A DNA stretch of 64,000 nt, from assembly GCF_001659605.2 (NCBI RefSeq), contig NC_035169.2:14880263-14944262 (forward strand), read 5' to 3'. A program made the position numbers and the translations under genes. Each line of letters opens with the position of its first letter. Position 1 is the stretch's first letter. The stretch is from Manihot esculenta. Lineage: Eukaryota > Streptophyta > Magnoliopsida > Malpighiales > Euphorbiaceae. Of this stretch, positions 22,901 through 33,592 are shown in pieces. The notes below the pieces were generated by a model. It searched no databases. It saw only the letters and a list, made by a program, of their open reading frames with translations, and was not told where the DNA came from.

Positions 22901-23788
22901 ATCTTTGAGATGACTGACTTAGGAGAAATGGCATATTTTCTTGGAATGGAGGTTCAACAAAAGGAGAAAGAAGTGTTCATTTGTCAAACCAAATACGCTA
23001 AAGAAATTCTGAAAAAATTCAGAATGGATGAGTGCAAAATTGCTAACACTCCTATGGGTAAAAATGTGAAGCTCAACAAGGATGATGTAGCAGAAAAGAT
23101 TGATGAAACTCTTTACAGAAGTCTAGTGGGCTTTTTGATGTATTTAACGGCCACAAGACCCGATATCTTATACTCTGTGAGTTTGCTTTCTAGATTTACG
23201 AATTGTGCTACTGAAACTCATTTTTCAATTGCAAAAAGAGTTTTAAGATATGTAAAAGGCACATTGAAGCATGGAATTCAGTTTTGTGCTAGTCAGAATT
23301 ATGTTCTGCAGGGCTATTCAGATAGCAATTATGGTGGTTTTGAGGATATGAAAAGTACCTCTGGTTATTGTTTTAATCTGGGGTCAGGGATGTTCTCTTG
23401 GTCTTGTAAAAAACAAGAAATTGTTGCACAATCAACTGCGGAGGCAGAGTTTATTGCAGCTACAGCTGCTGCAAATCAAGCTTTATGGCTTCGAAAAGTT
23501 TTATTTGATCTGAATCTGGAGCAGAAGGAAGGTACAGATGTGTTTGTGGATAATCAAGCTGCAATAGCTATATCCAACAATCCCATTTTTCATGGGAAAA
23601 CGAAGCACTTCAATATCAAGTTATTTTTTCTCAGAGATGTGCAGAAAGAAGGTTCAATTGTTCTGAAATATTGCAAAACTGATGACAATATTGCAGACAT
23701 CTTTACCAAACCTTTGGAAAGAAGCAAGTTCGAGTTTCTTAGAGAAAAACTTGGAATTTGCAGCATCAAAGCCAAGGAGGAATATTAA
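19907..23788 (+). pseudogene. gag-pol: Copia Gag-Pol polyprotein, single frame with six in-frame stops
   Basis: From ATG 19907 to TAA 23786-23788 one frame of 1,293 codons encodes the entire polyprotein without a frameshift. Gag (residues 1 to about 208) opens MDASSAEIPF. Two CCHC knuckles lie at about 239-252 (CKHCNRKGHPPSKC) and 260-273 (CKKCKKMGHHQKIC). The protease centre is DSAC at about 317, where DSG is usual. Integrase follows with its HHCC finger and the D,D(35)E core, including DNG and SERKN. RT has YVDD, and RNase H ends with the KHFNI and IADIFTKPL signatures. Premature stops: TGA 20531, TAG 20888, TGA 21014, TGA 21509, TAG 21602, TGA 22337. The stop codon of the polyprotein lies 4-6 bases inside the 3' LTR. 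It is dead unless read through. Confidence 0.95.
23774..23782 (+). promoter_or_regulatory. Polypurine tract of the copia element
   Basis: AAGGAGGAA immediately before the 3' LTR; primes plus-strand DNA synthesis. Its exact adjacency to TATTAAAATG supports the unusual LTR start. Confidence 0.75.
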
Positions 23789-24051
23789 AATGTTGACTTA
23801 GCTGCTACTGCACTTTCTATTTTTTAGTTGTTGTTTTTATTTTCATTTGACTTATTCTACTGATTTTTAGTCAATATTTCCATTTTCTTAGTTAAGTTAT
23901 TAAACATGGAAGCATGTTCCATGGTTGAGCTGAAATGTAGGAATTTCAGTTTCTTTTTTGCTGTATTTAAGCACATAGTAGTGAATAAAATAATTATCTC
24001 ATTCTGCTACATTCTTCTTCTTTTCTGTGTGTTCTATTTTTTTCTCTAACA
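23783..24051 (+). repeat. 3' LTR of the copia element
   Basis: 269 bp, ends CTCTAACA; about 98% identical to the 5' LTR by eye. Confidence 0.9.
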
Positions 24052-24830
24052 GGACATCTCAAAGAAAGTCCCATCTATCTCTATCATAACCTTTTTTCAA
24101 GTCTAGTTTAAGAGCTAAAACTGTTTCTTGCTTTCTTAATTCTTATGGAATGCACAACCTCTTAAACAATAATAATTTTATCACTAATACACTTGCCAAG
24201 AACAAATCTAGTTTGATTATCGCTAATGAGCTCAGGCAGAAAATAGTTAATCATGTCTACAAGAACTTTATTGATGATCTTGTAAACCATGCTACATAGC
24301 GAAATAGGATGAAAATCAACAACGGTAACTAGATTAGGGATTTTAGGAATAAAGGTAATCAGAGTATTATTGATACTCCTTATTAAAGGATAGCCTAACA
24401 TAATTTTGATGGCTTCCTCAAAAATACTTCATCCCATTAAGCTCTAGTGAGCTTGAAAGGAAACTGTATGGAGTCCATCTAATCTAGGCACTTTCCAAGG
24501 CTTCATATCAAAAAGGGTTGCATGAACTTTCACCTATAGACACTGGACACAAGATGTTAGTTAAACTAGATCATTTAGATTAGGGAACATACCTCTGATA
24601 GGATAGGTAGGTATAAGTCTGAGTATCAACGATATAGAGCTTCTGAAAGAGACAACATGCATTCTTCGATAATATATCATGCTTAGATATCCAATTCCTA
24701 TCCTCATCTTTCAGGATCTCTATTTTGTTTCTTATCTTTTTAGAAATAGTTTTAGAATAGAAAAATGTAGTGTTGCGATCTTCCAATTGAACCATTCAAA
24801 GCAATATTTTTTTATACCAAATGATTTTTT
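24052..24830 (-). pseudogene. LINE ORF2 reverse transcriptase, N-terminal half
   Basis: Minus-strand frames 24795-24580 (VQLEDRNTTFFYSKTI...RNKIEILKDE) and 24401-24162 (NNTLITFIPKI, then FHPISLCSMVYKIINKVLVD and ISDNQTRFVLGK). These are the LINE motifs W.Q.GDRNT.FFH, NQTLI.LIPK, FRPISLC...YK...K.L..RL and NQ..FVPGR. It runs into the copia at 24051 and continues at 19567. Confidence 0.88.
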
Positions 24831-25520
24831 CTCTATCTAGGATTATATTAAGCTTAGGTTTTAACTCGCGTTCAAGCTTTAATTGCCTATTAGAGGCTTT
24901 CTCTAAATCCCATCAATTCTTGTGAAGAGCTTCCTTTTTTTTTTTTGAACTCATTGCCAATAATTCCCTTGTTTTAAGTCCTCAACTCCTCGAAAGGTGA
25001 TACAAGGTTAACCAATAGAGAGTTGTAATCCTTCCAAGCTTCTGACATTACCTTCTAATATGATACTTGGGAGATGAAACACACAACTCACAAGGAAATT
25101 AGATTGCCAAATTGCATTGCAAATATCTCTATCGAGTCTTTCAAAGAGGAGCTTTGTTGCCATATGAACCTAGCTAGGACCTTTAAAACCAAGATAAAAA
25201 AAAGGTTAGAGTTAAACACCCAACAAGCAAAGTCCCAGGAAGTATCTATCCTTCGTTAGTTCCCCTTTTTCCTTCCGTTAGCATGGATGAAAGCATTGAA
25301 ATCACCCGCTATCAGTCAAGCATTTGAAGGGGGGACACTGATGGAGGAGAGTTTATCCCAAAAAATTTTCCTGATTTGAGAAACTAGGCTCCCATATACA
25401 ACAGTGAAGTCCATGGAGAGAAAATCCTAACTAGACAACTTCATATATATCAATAAACTACTTATCATTGAAAACACCATCAACTTTCAAGTTAAGGTTC
25501 CAAAGAACCCAACTACACTT
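24831..25520 (-). pseudogene. LINE ORF2 endonuclease region
   Basis: Minus-strand wording between about 25500 and 25020 includes FERLDRDICNAIWQSNF followed by VSCVFHLPSI, matching FERLDR.L.N..W...FP.A.V.HLPR of plant LINE endonucleases just before the SDH catalytic motif. Earlier catalytic motifs are unclear because of stops and shifts. The endonuclease would nick the target to prime reverse transcription; this copy cannot. Confidence 0.72.
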
Positions 25521-25639
25521 GAGAACCTAGTTGGTTTATTGTTGGCTGGTTTATTACCTCTTGTTATACCTATTTCCTTCTTTGTGAGTGAGATATCTTC
25601 ATTCGAAGGACATTAAACCTAGATCCTTGCGCTGAAGGA

Positions 25640-26415
25640 TCCTTATTACAATATTGTTTCCTTTTCGGTGGGCCTCTATTTTGTCATGTCATGACCATCC
25701 ATTCGCCTAACGATTTCGCCAATTTTGGAGCTTATTCCTTTCTTGAAGGTGGATGGTTCTCACTGTTCATTGTGTTTTCTTGGAAGGGACAACCAATGTT
25801 TTTAGAACTATCTCTCTCACAAGAGAAGCAAATTAGAGGCATATTTTTGTAATGCATCTACTGCATCCTATTCTTTGCATGAACCTTTGAAATTAGAAGG
25901 GCTCCCAAGTTAATTGACATAGTAATTCTTGCATACTTCCATTTAATTGCGTCTGTCATATTGGCATCAAGTTTTTAATCACCCTCCCAATAGATGAACC
26001 AATCTGTCGCAACATCCTTTCATGGTAATAAATGGAACGGGAGTCTTGGGAGAACAATCCAAATCACGAGATTTTTGATGTTATCACTAATAGTATCGAA
26101 ATTAGGATGCCATGATTGGACCAATAGATAGGCACCTAGGATTACACAAGATCCTTCCAACAGAGCTTTTTCGAAACCCTTATCCATTGCAAATTTCACT
26201 ATGAAGTAATAATTTCCTAAATCCAGGACTTTTATATTGTCCATTTGTAGATCGTGTGCAATTTTAGATATAAACATTTCTTCCTAAGAGGCAAATGATG
26301 ATAGATCTTTTCCACCTAGCAGCTAACTCATTCTCTAACTTGTTTAAGAAATCCATTGGAATTGGTCCTGAGTGGTCCACAATAACTTATCGATCATCGA
26401 AATTGAAGTTGCCAT
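25640..26415 (-). pseudogene. LINE ORF1 with DUF4283-like domain
   Basis: The start may be ATG at 26413-26415 (MATSISMIDK). After one shift the frame 26277-26020 reads DLGNYYFIVKFAMDKGFEKA, ALLEGSCVILGAYLLVQSWH and IWIVLPRLPFHLL. This is the DUF4283 pattern (DLGNGFFLVKF...ALF.GPW.I..H.L.V..W.P.F, then W.RLPGLP...Y) of plant LINE and retroelement nucleic-acid-binding proteins. Downstream, near 25820, CFSCERDSSKNIGC is a CCHC knuckle whose His appears lost. Stops elsewhere. Confidence 0.82.
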
Positions 26416-26861
26416 TGTCAATTAATAATGGATACAACCATCCAACCATCTTTCAATAAAACAGTTTAAAACCTTGTCGTGTGGCATCCCTCAATAATTA
26501 TTTAAAAGGTTGCGAAGTGGCATATAATTCCTATATGATTCTGTTGATAGTTCTCTATTTAATTTTTTAAAAATATAATTTAATATTTTAGGTATATATA
26601 TATATTATCTTTTAAATTTAAAAGTTTTAATCGTATATATAAATAAGATTCATGATTATACTTTGAGTGAACTACCTCCACATTAAAATGGAAAGATTTT
26701 ATTTTCTTTCAAATAAAATTTAATCTTATTTATATAGAGTTGAAGGCTTAAAAAGAACTTACAAGAGTATAAAAGATTTATTTTTCACATATATTTACAA
26801 TAAAATTGTGATATAGTTTGGTACTTTTTTTTCACATAAATTATGTTTAAATATAATTGAT
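26416..26861. other. AT-rich spacer
   Basis: No coding region seen; 26560-26860 is very AT-rich. The adjacent copia LTR begins abruptly at about 26862, so some sequence has been lost here. Confidence 0.5.
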
Positions 26862-27356
26862 AAATATACTTATCCATAGACTTAACCCACGGGCACAGCA
26901 TAAATTAGAAGAATCCAAAAGAATAAAATCTTCAAAAACCTAAGCTAAATTAAATTATGTCCTTTTACAAGAATAATATAAGTGTAAAATAATACGGAGT
27001 CGTTTAATCAGGTTGTTACTCCAGTCATCAGGCTATGCACTATCTACAAAGTGGTCCGACCATTTAGTCGTTGGTCCAACTATTTAGTCATTAGGTTGTC
27101 TCACCAACTGGTCGTCACCAGGTCATTTAGGTCATCAGGTCTACTCACCTCGTCTAATCATCTGCCAGGTCATCTCGTCTGGTCATCTCATCTAGTTGTC
27201 CGGGCCAAGACGTATCATTCTCTTCAGATGGTCGTCTTGTCATCTCGCCTGACAACCTGATCATCACGATTATCTATTAGGTCGGCCAGGTGGTGGTCTT
27301 GCTGAAAAAATGATCGGCCAGGCGGTTGCCTAGTCAGATGGTTATATCCTTCTATA
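26862..27356 (-). repeat. 3' LTR (truncated) of the old copia
   Basis: Matches 31571-32002 in order with many differences. It is rich in short 'tggtcatctcgtc'-type repeats (27040-27340). A minus-strand purine tract, AGGAGAGGGG, adjoins it at about 27357-27368. Confidence 0.85.
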
Positions 27357-27368
27357 CCCCTCTCCTGC

Positions 27369-28380
27369 AAGATGGAGATGGAAGAGACACCAGAGACAAC
27401 TTGGAGCAAAATTGTTAATGTAATACAGCTGATAAAGGCTTAGTGAAGAAGTCTGCTATCTGGTCTTGACTTGACACCTGTGAAGTAATTAGAAAATGGT
27501 GTAGTAATTAGAAAACCTTTCTGAAGTTGTTTTCAAACAATATGACAATCGATATCGATATATTTAGTCTTCTCATGGAAAACCGAATTAGCTGCAATTT
27601 GTATATCACAATAAAGCTAGACTGGATAACTAACTGAAACCTGCAAGTCTCATAAAACAAATGTAATCCAAAGCAATTTACAAACTGTTGTAGCTATGGC
27701 TCTATACTCTACTAAAATAGAGGATTTTGAAACAGTAGTTTGCTTTTTTATTTTTCAGAAAATCATCGAAGATCTAAGAAAGATCCCAAATCTAGTTAAA
27801 GATTTTTGAGAAAAACAATAGGATGTCCAATCTAAGTCATAATAAGCAGTAATTTGAAAATCACAACAGGAAAATAAAGACTAGTGTTAATAGTAACCTT
27901 TAGATATCGTTAAACATGCATGGCTATTTCCCAATGAGGTTTTTTAGGGATAGACATAAACTGACTTAGATGCTGCACAACATGACTAATGTCCAATGTC
28001 CGGCCTGGTGAGATTAACATATAAAAGTCTCCCAATAAACCTTCTATAACAATCTGGTTGAGCAAGAGGCTCACCAACGTCTGGTGATAAATGTAAACCC
28101 TTTAGGTAGAGCAAATAAAGTAGGTTTACAATTTAACATACCAATATCAATCAACAAGTCAGTAATAAATTTCCTTTGACTAAGAATAGTGGCTTGATCA
28201 GACTGAGCTATTTCAAGCCAAAAAAAAATATTTAAGATGAGTAGATCTTTAATAGTAAATTTATTATGCAAAGCAATCTTAACAACAGTAAGATCATCAA
28301 GTGAAGTGCTCGTCACAATCACATCATCAACATATATTAAGAGTGCCATAAACGAGTGCCTGATTGCTTAATAAATAGGT
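27369..28380 (-). pseudogene. Copia RT C-terminus and RNase H, decayed
   Basis: The minus strand 28349-28071 carries ALLIYVDDVIVTSTSLDDL with the catalytic YVDD. Then in changing frames comes RRFIGRLLYVNLTRPDI, AMHV, stop, RYLKGT, and near the end QIADFFTKPLS. These are the classic copia motifs YR.L.G.L.YL..TRPDI, VLRYLKGT and ADIFTK.L. At least several stops and shifts. Confidence 0.85.
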
Positions 28381-28429
28381 AATGATCATGGGAAGACTGT
28401 TTAAACCCCAAAGATTTGAGAAAGCTAGT

Positions 28430-29180
28430 GAACTCAATATTCCACTACCTGGAGGCCTGTTTTAAACCATAGAGAGATTTCTTAAGCAAACAAACCTGGC
28501 CAGGTAAGGCCTTATGATATCCTTGAGGAGGTAGCGTGTAAACCTCCTCATTTTTAATATTGAGCTGATAAATAGCCCATTGTCTTGCAGTGACTAAAGC
28601 AATTAAAATCCTAACAGTTGTTAGTTTTGCAATAGGGGAGAACTTGTCCTTAAATTTCAGACCCTCAATTTGATTGTAGCCCTTGGCTACTAGACGAGTC
28701 TTAAGCCTCTCCTCCTCACCAATAGTTTTATATTTTATTTTATAAATCCATTTATTCCTAATGGCCGTTTTTCCTTTAGGCAAGCTTGTAAGAACCCACA
28801 TATGATTCTTCTCTAAAGCCGTCAATTCATGCTGCATAGCAGCAACCCACTAAGTATCAAGAGAAGCACATATGTAGTGGGCTCATTAATAATCGCTTTA
28901 TTACAGACAAAAGATTGATGGTGTGATTCAAAGCACACCTCGAAAATAGACTGGGTTGAGATAGAAGCAAAACTAATAAAGTCTTGCAACCAAGTTGGCT
29001 TGCATGCAACTCTAGTGGACCTTTTTAATTCAATATGAGAGGGAGATGTACCTGAATTGACAAGGTGGGACTGGTCAGACATGGAGTGACTTGAATTGTC
29101 CTGGTCTGACTGGTCGGACATGAAGTGATCTGAACTGTCCTAGTCAGACTGGTCGGACACGAAGTGAGAAATTGAATGTG
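28430..29180 (-). pseudogene. Copia RT N-terminus and linker with 39-bp repeats
   Basis: Frame 28837-28445 contains ALEKNHMWVL, RNKWIYKIKYK, RLVAKGYNQIEG and LKKSLYGLKQASR, the start and palm approach of copia RT. Before it, 29121-28822 holds a Ser/Asp-rich linker ending in the TRVACKPTWLQDF motif that precedes RT in copia elements. The linker contains 39-bp (13-codon) tandem repeats reading SDQSDQDNSSHSM-like, at 29069-29168. Confidence 0.85.
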
Positions 29181-30240
29181 TAAGGGCCTTATCTATAATA
29201 TCAGGTTCAGTAATGGAGATAGGAGCCATATGAGATGAATTTAAATCTTCAGCATGTGCATAAGGAAAAAAATCTTCACAAAAAACTATATCCCTGCTAA
29301 TTAGAATGTTATTTGTCTTTAGATCATAATGTTTGTAAGCCTTATGAGTCCCTCCATATCCTATCATAACAACTTTAATAGACCTTGACTCAAACTTATC
29401 CCTATGAGGACCGACTCTGGTAGCAAAGTATAAACACCCAAATTTTCTAAGGCGTGTATAATCTGGAACCTTTTTATACAACCTCTCATAAGGACTTTGC
29501 CATTTAAGACTAGCAATAGGCATTCTATTTATGAGATAGGTGGCTATCAAAACACATTCCAACCAAAATTTCTTTGGCATGTTGCCTTAAAGGCTTAAGG
29601 CCTTGGCAGTGTCTAGGAGATGTTTATGTTTCCTCTCTACTATTCCATTTTGTTATGGAGTGTAAGAGCAAGACCTTGGTGAATAATACCCATATTTTCA
29701 AACATATTTTGACATTCTCTACTTAAAAACTCATGCCCATTATCAGTCCTTATAATTTTTGTTTTAGCTTCAAACTGATTCTCAATCATTTTTAAAAATC
29801 TAGATAAAAATACATACTTTGACCTTTGAATTGCATCATAAAGGTCCAACAAGTCCTAGTGTGATCATCAATAATAGTTAGGAATATTTATCTCCAGTTA
29901 AGGACTCTTTTCTATGAGGCCCCCATATATCCACATACAACAAATCAAAAGGTTTCACACTCAAATTGCGACTTATAGGAATAGGAAGCTTAGGCTGTTT
30001 AGCCAAATGACATATTTCACACTGTAAATTTTCATTTCCATCATACTTAATCCCATCAATATATTTTAGTTTGCAAACAGAAACATGTCCCAGCCTATCA
30101 TGAACATCTTGAACACTAAGCATGCAAGAAGATTTACATGTCATATCATTAATCCTTTCTTTATTCAGATTAGAAACACCATGCATAGTATTTACAAAGG
30201 TTTGAAGAGAAGATATAGTGTTCATAATTGTAGACAAGCA
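29140..30240 (-). pseudogene. Copia integrase, decayed
   Basis: Minus-strand pieces in order: 30237-29878 (pre-integrase HDRLGHV...CEICHLAKQ zinc finger, then VDIWGP with the first catalytic Asp), 29852-29640 (IIRTDNGHEF with the second Asp; the catalytic Glu region ends in a stop), and 29580-29140 (FWLECVLIATYLINRMP, FGCLYFATR, GYGGTHKAYKHYDL). All are standard copia integrase blocks. Frames change between pieces. Confidence 0.88.
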
Positions 30241-31478
30241 ATCATAAACCTTTCATTCATCAAAACTTTTTCGGTTTAATTTGTATAAAACTCCATCTTC
30301 CTTTCCCACAGCCACTACCCTTTCAATCTGAAGGTCCTGTATGAAGCAAAGATGAGTATGAAAAAAAAAAGACCTTGCTATGCTTTATCAACTTTCTCAC
30401 AGATAATAGATTGTAATTAAAATTTAGAATATAGAGCACTATCTCTTAAAATAATAGATTCATATATAGAGAAATTGTGCCAGCATGTATTACCCTAGCC
30501 ATATTCCTATTAGGTAAGTGAACAAAAATATATTTTTATAATTTAGATAGACTGGTAAATAAATACTTATTTGGTGATATGTAGTCGGTGGTACTTGTGT
30601 CTAGAATCCATATTATGCGTTTTATTGGTCCAAATATTAATAGAACAATAATTACCTGCAAAGGCTTATGGGCCACAGTTCAAGCTTTGAGTACTTGCAT
30701 CAATAGTTATGGCTGTTAAGGCTGCTTTTCCTTTCATTAGCCTTGAGAACTCCTGTTGAAGATAACTTAGGGCTGCTCCAATCTCATCAATTTTAGCACC
30801 GTCATGTATTACATCAAGAAGACTATCTTCCTCAAACTCAAGATCCTTAGTTACGGCTATCAATTTTCGACCAGTGTTTCTTTCTCTATCCTGTTTAACA
30901 GGTTTCCCTTCAATCTTGTTTTTGTTCTTAAACTAGTCAGGATATCCTATTAATTTGAAATAAGTATCCCTAACATGACCATCCATGCTACAATGATTAG
31001 AGTGCCTTTCTTTGGATCATACCTTTTTTGTTTTCCCTTTTTTGATTAATTAAATAGCACCATTGTTTCATTTGATTTAGGGTTTCTTTTGCTCAAAATC
31101 TCCTTTTGAGATCCATGCTTCAGGGCCATAAGATATGTCTGGTTTATGGACAGCAGGAGGTCAAGAACCAAAACTTGGTCTCTCATAGAATTAAAATTCT
31201 TATTTAAACCCATCAAGAATTGAATGAATCTATTTCTATTGTTCATTTCATCAATTGCTCTGGACGCTCCACAAAACATGGAGGTAAAACTTCTGTAGAC
31301 CCTAACTCATCCCACAGCCTTTTCAGATGGGTGAAGTAAAGAGAAATAGGAGAATTTTCTTGAGAGATGAGAGAAATCTATGTTATTCAAATATTTGAGT
31401 GCCATTACTCTCTCCAAATCTCTTTGTAATCTCACACCATAAATCTCTTGAAGATGCCATATATATGAAACTTCTATA
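30241..31478 (-). pseudogene. Copia Gag and protease remnant
   Basis: Frames 31492-31307 and 31279-31046 match the C-terminal part of copia Gag (QFLMGLNKNFNSMRDQVLVL). Around 30990-30930 the minus strand reads CSMDGHVRDTYFKLIGYPD, a broken knuckle of the C..CG..GH....CF.L.GYP type. Protease-like wording (MDSRHKYHRLHITK) near 30620-30560 has lost the DSGA motif. Not functional. Confidence 0.75.
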
Positions 31479-31491
31479 GGCTCTGATACCA
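31479..31491 (-). promoter_or_regulatory. Primer binding site of the old copia
   Basis: Minus strand TGGTATCAGAGCC directly adjoining the LTR: initiator-Met tRNA type. Confidence 0.93.
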
Positions 31492-32002
31492 TGTCAAAAG
31501 AGAGAAATGAATAATACTCTTAGTATATTGATGTATATTTTACTCTATACAAGAAGGGCTATTTATACTTATCTATAGGTTTAAATCACGTGCACAACAC
31601 AAACTAGAAAAATCCAAAAGAATAAAATCTTTAAAGAACCTAAGCTAAATTAAACTGTGTCCTTTTATAAAAAAATATAAGTGTAAAATAATATGGCGTC
31701 ATTTAATCATATTGTTACACCGGTCATCAGGTTATGTACTGTCCAAAAAGTGGTCTGACCATTTGCTCATCAGGTCGTCCCACCAACTAGTCGTCAGGTC
31801 TGCTCACCTCATCTGGTCATCTCATCTGGTCGTCTCGTTTAGTTGTTTGAACCAGGTCATATCCTTCTCTTCGAATAGTCTTCTTGTCTCTGGCCTGACC
31901 ACCTGGCCATCAAGGTTATCTGTTAGGTCGGTCAGGTGGTCATCTTGTTGAACAAATGGTCGGTCAGGCGGTCGCCTGATTGAATGGATGTTTCCTTCTA
32001 CA
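31492..32002 (-). repeat. 5' LTR of the old copia
   Basis: 511 bp, plus strand TGTCAAAAG...TTCTACA. Confidence 0.88.
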
Positions 32003-32506
32003 TTATCATTAACAAAATTCTATAACATGGTTTTAAAATGTAAAAAATAAAAATAAAAATCATAATAAATATTTTATTTGAATAAAAACCAATTATTAAA
32101 AATAAAGATTATGTAATTAGTTGTATTAAAAATATAAAGATATTTCTCATATATCACAACAGAGTCGCCAATTCTATCATTAACAAAATTTTGTTACATA
32201 ATTTTAAAAATATAAAATTTTAAATTCATATTAAATTACACTATCAAAATAAAATAACAAAGAATCCACGTATTGCGTGGAGAAAACAATTAGTTTGAAA
32301 TAAATGTAAGTGAAAGATTAACTCAATTAAAATTTAATTTTGACATCAAATATAGTTAATGGAGAATAACATATTATATAAATAAGTTTTACCTTACATT
32401 ACCAGCAAAACGAACACGCCCTAAATTGATAAAAACCCATAAAAGTGCCGTAAATATAAAAAATATATTTATATAATAAAATGTTGTCTATATATAGGCA
32501 GGTGTG

Positions 32507-32543
<37 letters not shown>

Positions 32544-32686
32544 AGCATGAGCTTTCCTTTAACAGGAAGTTGTCTTACATTAGAAGTAATGAAGGCTATT
32601 ATTACAAGTAGCGGGGAAAAAGAAAAGATAAAAAGAGCAGCTTTAGGAATAGGGTGACTCTGATTACTTGGATCATTAGTGAAAAG
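32003..32686. other. AT-rich spacer with a direct repeat and TA microsatellite
   Basis: 'tatcattaacaaaatt' starts at 32005 and again at about 32174, followed by similar text, so a block of roughly 170 bp may be duplicated. A (TA)n run lies at 32512-32538. No gene seen. Confidence 0.6.
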
Positions 32687-33571
32687 TGATAACTTATCAA
32701 AAATAGGACCTCAAGATCGTGACACGTATACACTTGAATTGAAAACCTTTTCATATGGTCGGATCGGACAGTAAAAAATCTGATTTATTGAGCACAAAAA
32801 ATCAGACCAGCAATACTCCTGAATTTATCCAAATTCGGAATGGATAGACCGATCTCCTCAAAGACTAGAGGGGACAGATAGCTCCTTAAAAGTCCGTACT
32901 ACAACAAGGCTTTGAATGCCGACGTGGCCGACCTTAGTAACCGAAAGGAGCTCATTTCTATGTAGGTTGGATGAAGCTAGTATGACCTGATGAAGCAAGA
33001 GTAAAGATGCAGACCTCCTATGAGTTGATCGCCTCCTTGGTTCAGCACAATGATCATAAGTGCGCATGTAGAGGGTATGAATCGGCTAGCTCCACATTTA
33101 TTGTCCTATAGTCCATCATTAATGTACTGCCTGACACACCTACACAAAAGCATCCCTGTCCCATCAGAAAAGGAAATAGCACCAGGGGCATCAACTTTAT
33201 TCAAAGGTATTTATGCACCGGACTAACCCTAAAAAAGGGATCTCTTCTTCTCGGAAGAGGGACCTATCTCTTTCTCTCTCTCTGGCGGTCACATTGGAAG
33301 AATCCAGAACCACCATCTTCTTCTCTTCTCTCCCCTGTTTTACTTCTCTTAACTCCATGAAGTTCCTAGATCAAACTTGAGCATCAGAGGGTCTCTACAG
33401 GGAACTTCCCTGGTGGTCCCCTGACCGTCTTCTTCATATTACAGGTCCCATTCCTTAAAGCCAATTATAAAGGGATCTAAGGACTGATCACAGAACGATG
33501 ATCAACCCAGCAAATCAGACCTCTATCGAGGTTTCCTCATTTGGATGCCACACCGGATCTCACCATTATCA
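32687..33571 (+). repeat. Tat-like LTR (5' LTR)
   Basis: Starts TGATAA and ends TTATCA (6-bp inverted ends), followed two bases later by a Tat-type PBS. The 3' part has a pyrimidine-rich leader, 'ctctttctctctctctggcg'. Its partner LTR is not in the window. Start chosen from the inverted ends, so it may be off by a few bases. Confidence 0.75.
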
Positions 33572-33573
33572 CA

Positions 33574-33592
33574 TGGCGTCATCTATGGGAAC
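33574..33592 (+). promoter_or_regulatory. Primer binding site, Tat type
   Basis: TGGCGTCATCTATGGGAAC resembles the plant Tat pattern TGGCGCCGTCTGTGGGAAC with three changes, all of the C/T or G/A kind. Confidence 0.82.

Larger units (their letters stand above)
19568..24051 (+). mobile_element. Ty1/copia retrotransposon, full length, polyprotein with six nonsense codons
   Basis: 4,484 bp. LTRs of 269 bp (19568-19836, 23783-24051) differ at about five positions by hand count. PBS at 19842-19853; purine tract AAGGAGGAA just before the 3' LTR. It is inserted in LINE reverse transcriptase with target duplication GGATA (19563-19567) versus GGACA (24052-24056). The LTR seems to start TATTAAAATG rather than TGTTGAC: the eight bases before TGTTGAC are present at both ends, and only this boundary restores the LINE frame. 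A full Gag-PR-IN-RT-RH polyprotein lies inside in the canonical Copia order. Confidence 0.93.
17690..26415 (-). mobile_element. L1-like LINE, decayed, split by a copia insertion at 19568-24051
   Basis: Read on the minus strand from 26415 the order is ORF1 (DUF4283-like plus a broken zinc knuckle), endonuclease, reverse transcriptase, zinc-binding region and RNase H. This is the layout of plant L1 elements. RT wording stops at 24053 and resumes at 19567, so the copia landed inside RT. Removing the copia restores ...DFL, stop, DVL.MDVGLPISF in one frame. No clear poly(A) or target duplication at the left end, so exact borders are uncertain. Confidence 0.85.
26862..32002 (-). mobile_element. Old Ty1/copia element, 3' LTR truncated
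   Basis: LTRs at 31492-32002 (5', complete, TGTAGAAGG...TTTTGACA on the minus strand) and about 26862-27356 (3', lacking the part equal to 31492-31570). PBS at 31479-31491. Gag, protease remnant, integrase, RT and RNase H follow in copia order on the minus strand, all with stops and shifts. The LTRs are clearly diverged, so the element is old. No target duplication can be shown because one end is missing. Confidence 0.9.

Noticed and set aside
25074..25259. 61-codon plus-strand ORF
   Set aside because: Shadow of the LINE endonuclease region, whose minus-strand wording is clear.
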